Source of the DNA: an uncultured Ruminococcus sp.
GTDB lineage: Bacteria > Bacillota_A > Clostridia > Oscillospirales > Acutalibacteraceae
Assembly (NCBI GenBank): GCA_902798605.1
Contig: CADBXH010000010.1
Span: forward strand, 1-30,978
Direction: 5' to 3'
Length of the DNA stretch: 30,978 nucleotides
The position numbers were made by a program, and so were the translations under genes. Below the pieces are notes generated by a model. The model was not told where the DNA came from, did no database searches, and worked only from the letters and a program-made list of their open reading frames with translations. Shown here one piece after another: positions 30,348 through 30,978 of the stretch. Numbering within the stretch: the stretch's first letter is position 1; each line of letters begins with the position of its first letter.

Positions 30348-30411
30348 TAAGCCCTAACAAAAAGTAAAAGACCGGGTAGCCCGAAAGGGTTGCCCGGTCA
30401 GTGCTTTTACT
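30335..30411 (+). mobile_element. Possible insertion-sequence end with GAAA-capped hairpin
   Basis: GGGGCTGTCGCACTAAGCCC (30335-30354) looks like a terminal inverted repeat of an IS1182-like or derived element. Next is a 13-bp stem, GACCGGGTAGCCC and GGGTTGCCCGGTC (30370-30382, 30387-30399), with a GAAA tetraloop; two G-U pairs complete it only as plus-strand RNA. It is enclosed by AGTAAAA/TTTTACT. The other element end is not found before 30616, so the insertion is decayed. No transposase is recognised in 30412-30615. Confidence 0.4.
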
Positions 30412-30615
30412 GTATAATTTAATTGCTAAGAAAACCACACAGAAAGAAACTCCGAAACAGAACCTTGGACAATCGTTTAGGAGTAGATTTATTTCAAAAG
30501 GAGGCTGCGTAAATCCGCTGAATCTTTCAACATTAAGCACAAAAAGAGAGTGGAAAAATCCACCCTCGATCTTGTACGATCGTTTTCGCTAATTACGACA
30601 TAAATCCGTATTTCA

Positions 30616-30666
30616 TTATGGCTTTCCCATACGCTTCTCAAATCTGAACATCTTGATTTTAGCCAT
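30616..30666 (-). pseudogene. Possible N-terminal remnant of the serine recombinase
   Basis: A 16-codon frame reading MAKIKMFRFEKRMGKP and then TAA. Serine recombinases of this group commonly begin with MAK-hydrophobic-x-x-P/F...G followed by a basic stretch and the catalytic RVAAYCRVST motif. One frame over, the next codons read NEIRIYVVISEN, faintly like that motif without the serine environment. This suggests a frameshifted and deleted start of the gene whose C-terminus is at 29256-30334. The evidence is similarity of style only. Confidence 0.35.
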
Positions 30667-30683
30667 AACATTTCACTTCCTTA

Positions 30684-30848
30684 TCAATCCTGTTCGATAT
30701 TCGGTTTCTGCATTTTCTTTCTGTCGTATATTTTTTTGTTCTTAACCACTCTGGTTGTCGGTTTCAATCCGTTCCAGTCACGGCGGCTGCGAGCATGATA
30801 TTTCTTCTGTTCCTTTTTACTTTGCTTGTTTAATGGTATCATTTTCAT
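30684..30848 (-). CDS. Small basic protein of a mobile element
   Basis: A 54-residue very basic protein (about one third Lys/Arg), beginning MKMIPLNKQSKKEQKKYHAR and containing DWNGLKPTTRVV. The start at 30848 has a strong GGAGGTGA site, which argues that it is a real gene. Small proteins of this look sit next to serine recombinase genes in clostridial mobile elements; I cannot give a function. It is probably in one transcription unit with the broken recombinase downstream and the membrane peptide upstream. Confidence 0.6.
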   Translation of the reverse strand: MKMIPLNKQSKKEQKKYHARSRRDWNGLKPTTRVVKNKKIYDRKKMQKPNIEQD

Positions 30849-30881
30849 GCTCGTCACCTCCGGTTTATAAAAATATGATTA

Positions 30882-30978
30882 TTATAATTGCAACAGCACA
30901 GAGATCTTTTTCCCGAGTAAAACGCCGAGAATACAAAACGCTACGCTCAATACTATATAAATGCTTCCGGATAAATAT
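30882..30978 (-). CDS. C-terminal end of a small membrane protein (partial)
   Basis: A frame open to the right window edge encodes a hydrophobic segment, SIYIVLSVAFCILGVLLGKK, followed by ISVLLQL and TAA. It looks like the last transmembrane helix of a protein that starts outside the window, and ends 34 bases before the small basic gene. With only 32 codons visible the call is weak. Confidence 0.35.
   Translation of the reverse strand, partial: YLSGSIYIVLSVAFCILGVLLGKKISVLLQL

Noticed and set aside
30489..30671. A 60-codon minus-strand frame with a fair ribosome site
   Set aside because: The product has no family resemblance and crosses the region that looks like a decayed recombinase start; the alternative 16-codon frame fits recombinase N-termini better.
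1..30978. CRISPR arrays, rRNA genes, replication origin
   Set aside because: No regularly spaced direct repeats, rRNA sequence or DnaA-box cluster was seen.

Overview
The window looks like chromosomal DNA of an anaerobic, fermentative Gram-positive gut-type bacterium of the Clostridia, probably Oscillospiraceae/Ruminococcus-like. The evidence is indirect: a clostridial or streptococcal-type single-chain PurL, pyruvate formate-lyase with its activase, many vegetative promoters of the TTGACA-17-TATAAT kind with strong GGAGG ribosome sites, zinc-ribbon membrane proteins, and two palindromic intergenic repeat families of a kind common in this group. No species can be named from the sequence.

Layout. 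1-669 is the 3' end of rpoC with its terminator. 742-3504 holds a DUF815 AAA+ ATPase and a lipoprotein that joins a BtuF-like binding domain to a peptidoglycan-binding domain. 3527-5457 holds a divergent pair (D-2-hydroxyacid dehydrogenase and HAD phosphatase) between two repeat elements. 5471-9379 is purL. 9423-11424 is an XRE-AbrB regulator with an ABC-2 exporter, facing a patatin-like lipase (11431-12279). 12436-14244 holds a zinc-ribbon membrane protein and a DUF5662/DNA glycosylase operon. 14342-16216 holds an L,D-transpeptidase followed by a large composite repeat. 16341-19890 holds an 88-residue protein with a long leader, a phosphohexomutase and a cation/proton antiporter. 19915-22123 holds an EndoU lipoprotein with an overlapping small partner gene, divergent from trxB. 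22149-24010 is a zinc-ribbon/potassium-channel operon behind a highly structured leader. 24163-28228 holds a PHP phosphatase and pflA-pflB. From 28264 the region becomes accessory: a YjbR protein, tRNA-Leu(CAG), tRNA-Leu-derived debris, a perfect 18-bp inverted repeat, and a broken large serine recombinase with small element genes to the right edge.

The most interesting object is the leader at 23790-24010 on the minus strand. It has a good promoter, then an RNA of about 110 nt that folds into a long hairpin with a UUCG-capped arm, then a 13-bp intrinsic terminator directly before the ribosome site of a zinc-ribbon protein/K+ channel operon. Several helices are complete only on the minus strand, through G-U pairs. 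This is the architecture of a transcription-attenuating riboswitch, and I recognise no known class in it. Other highlights are the EndoU lipoprotein with a likely immunity partner ending in a natural histidine tail, an in-frame TAG in an otherwise intact pflB, a partial tRNA-Leu split by a structured 117-nt segment, and a leader in which the ribosome site is sequestered in a hairpin.
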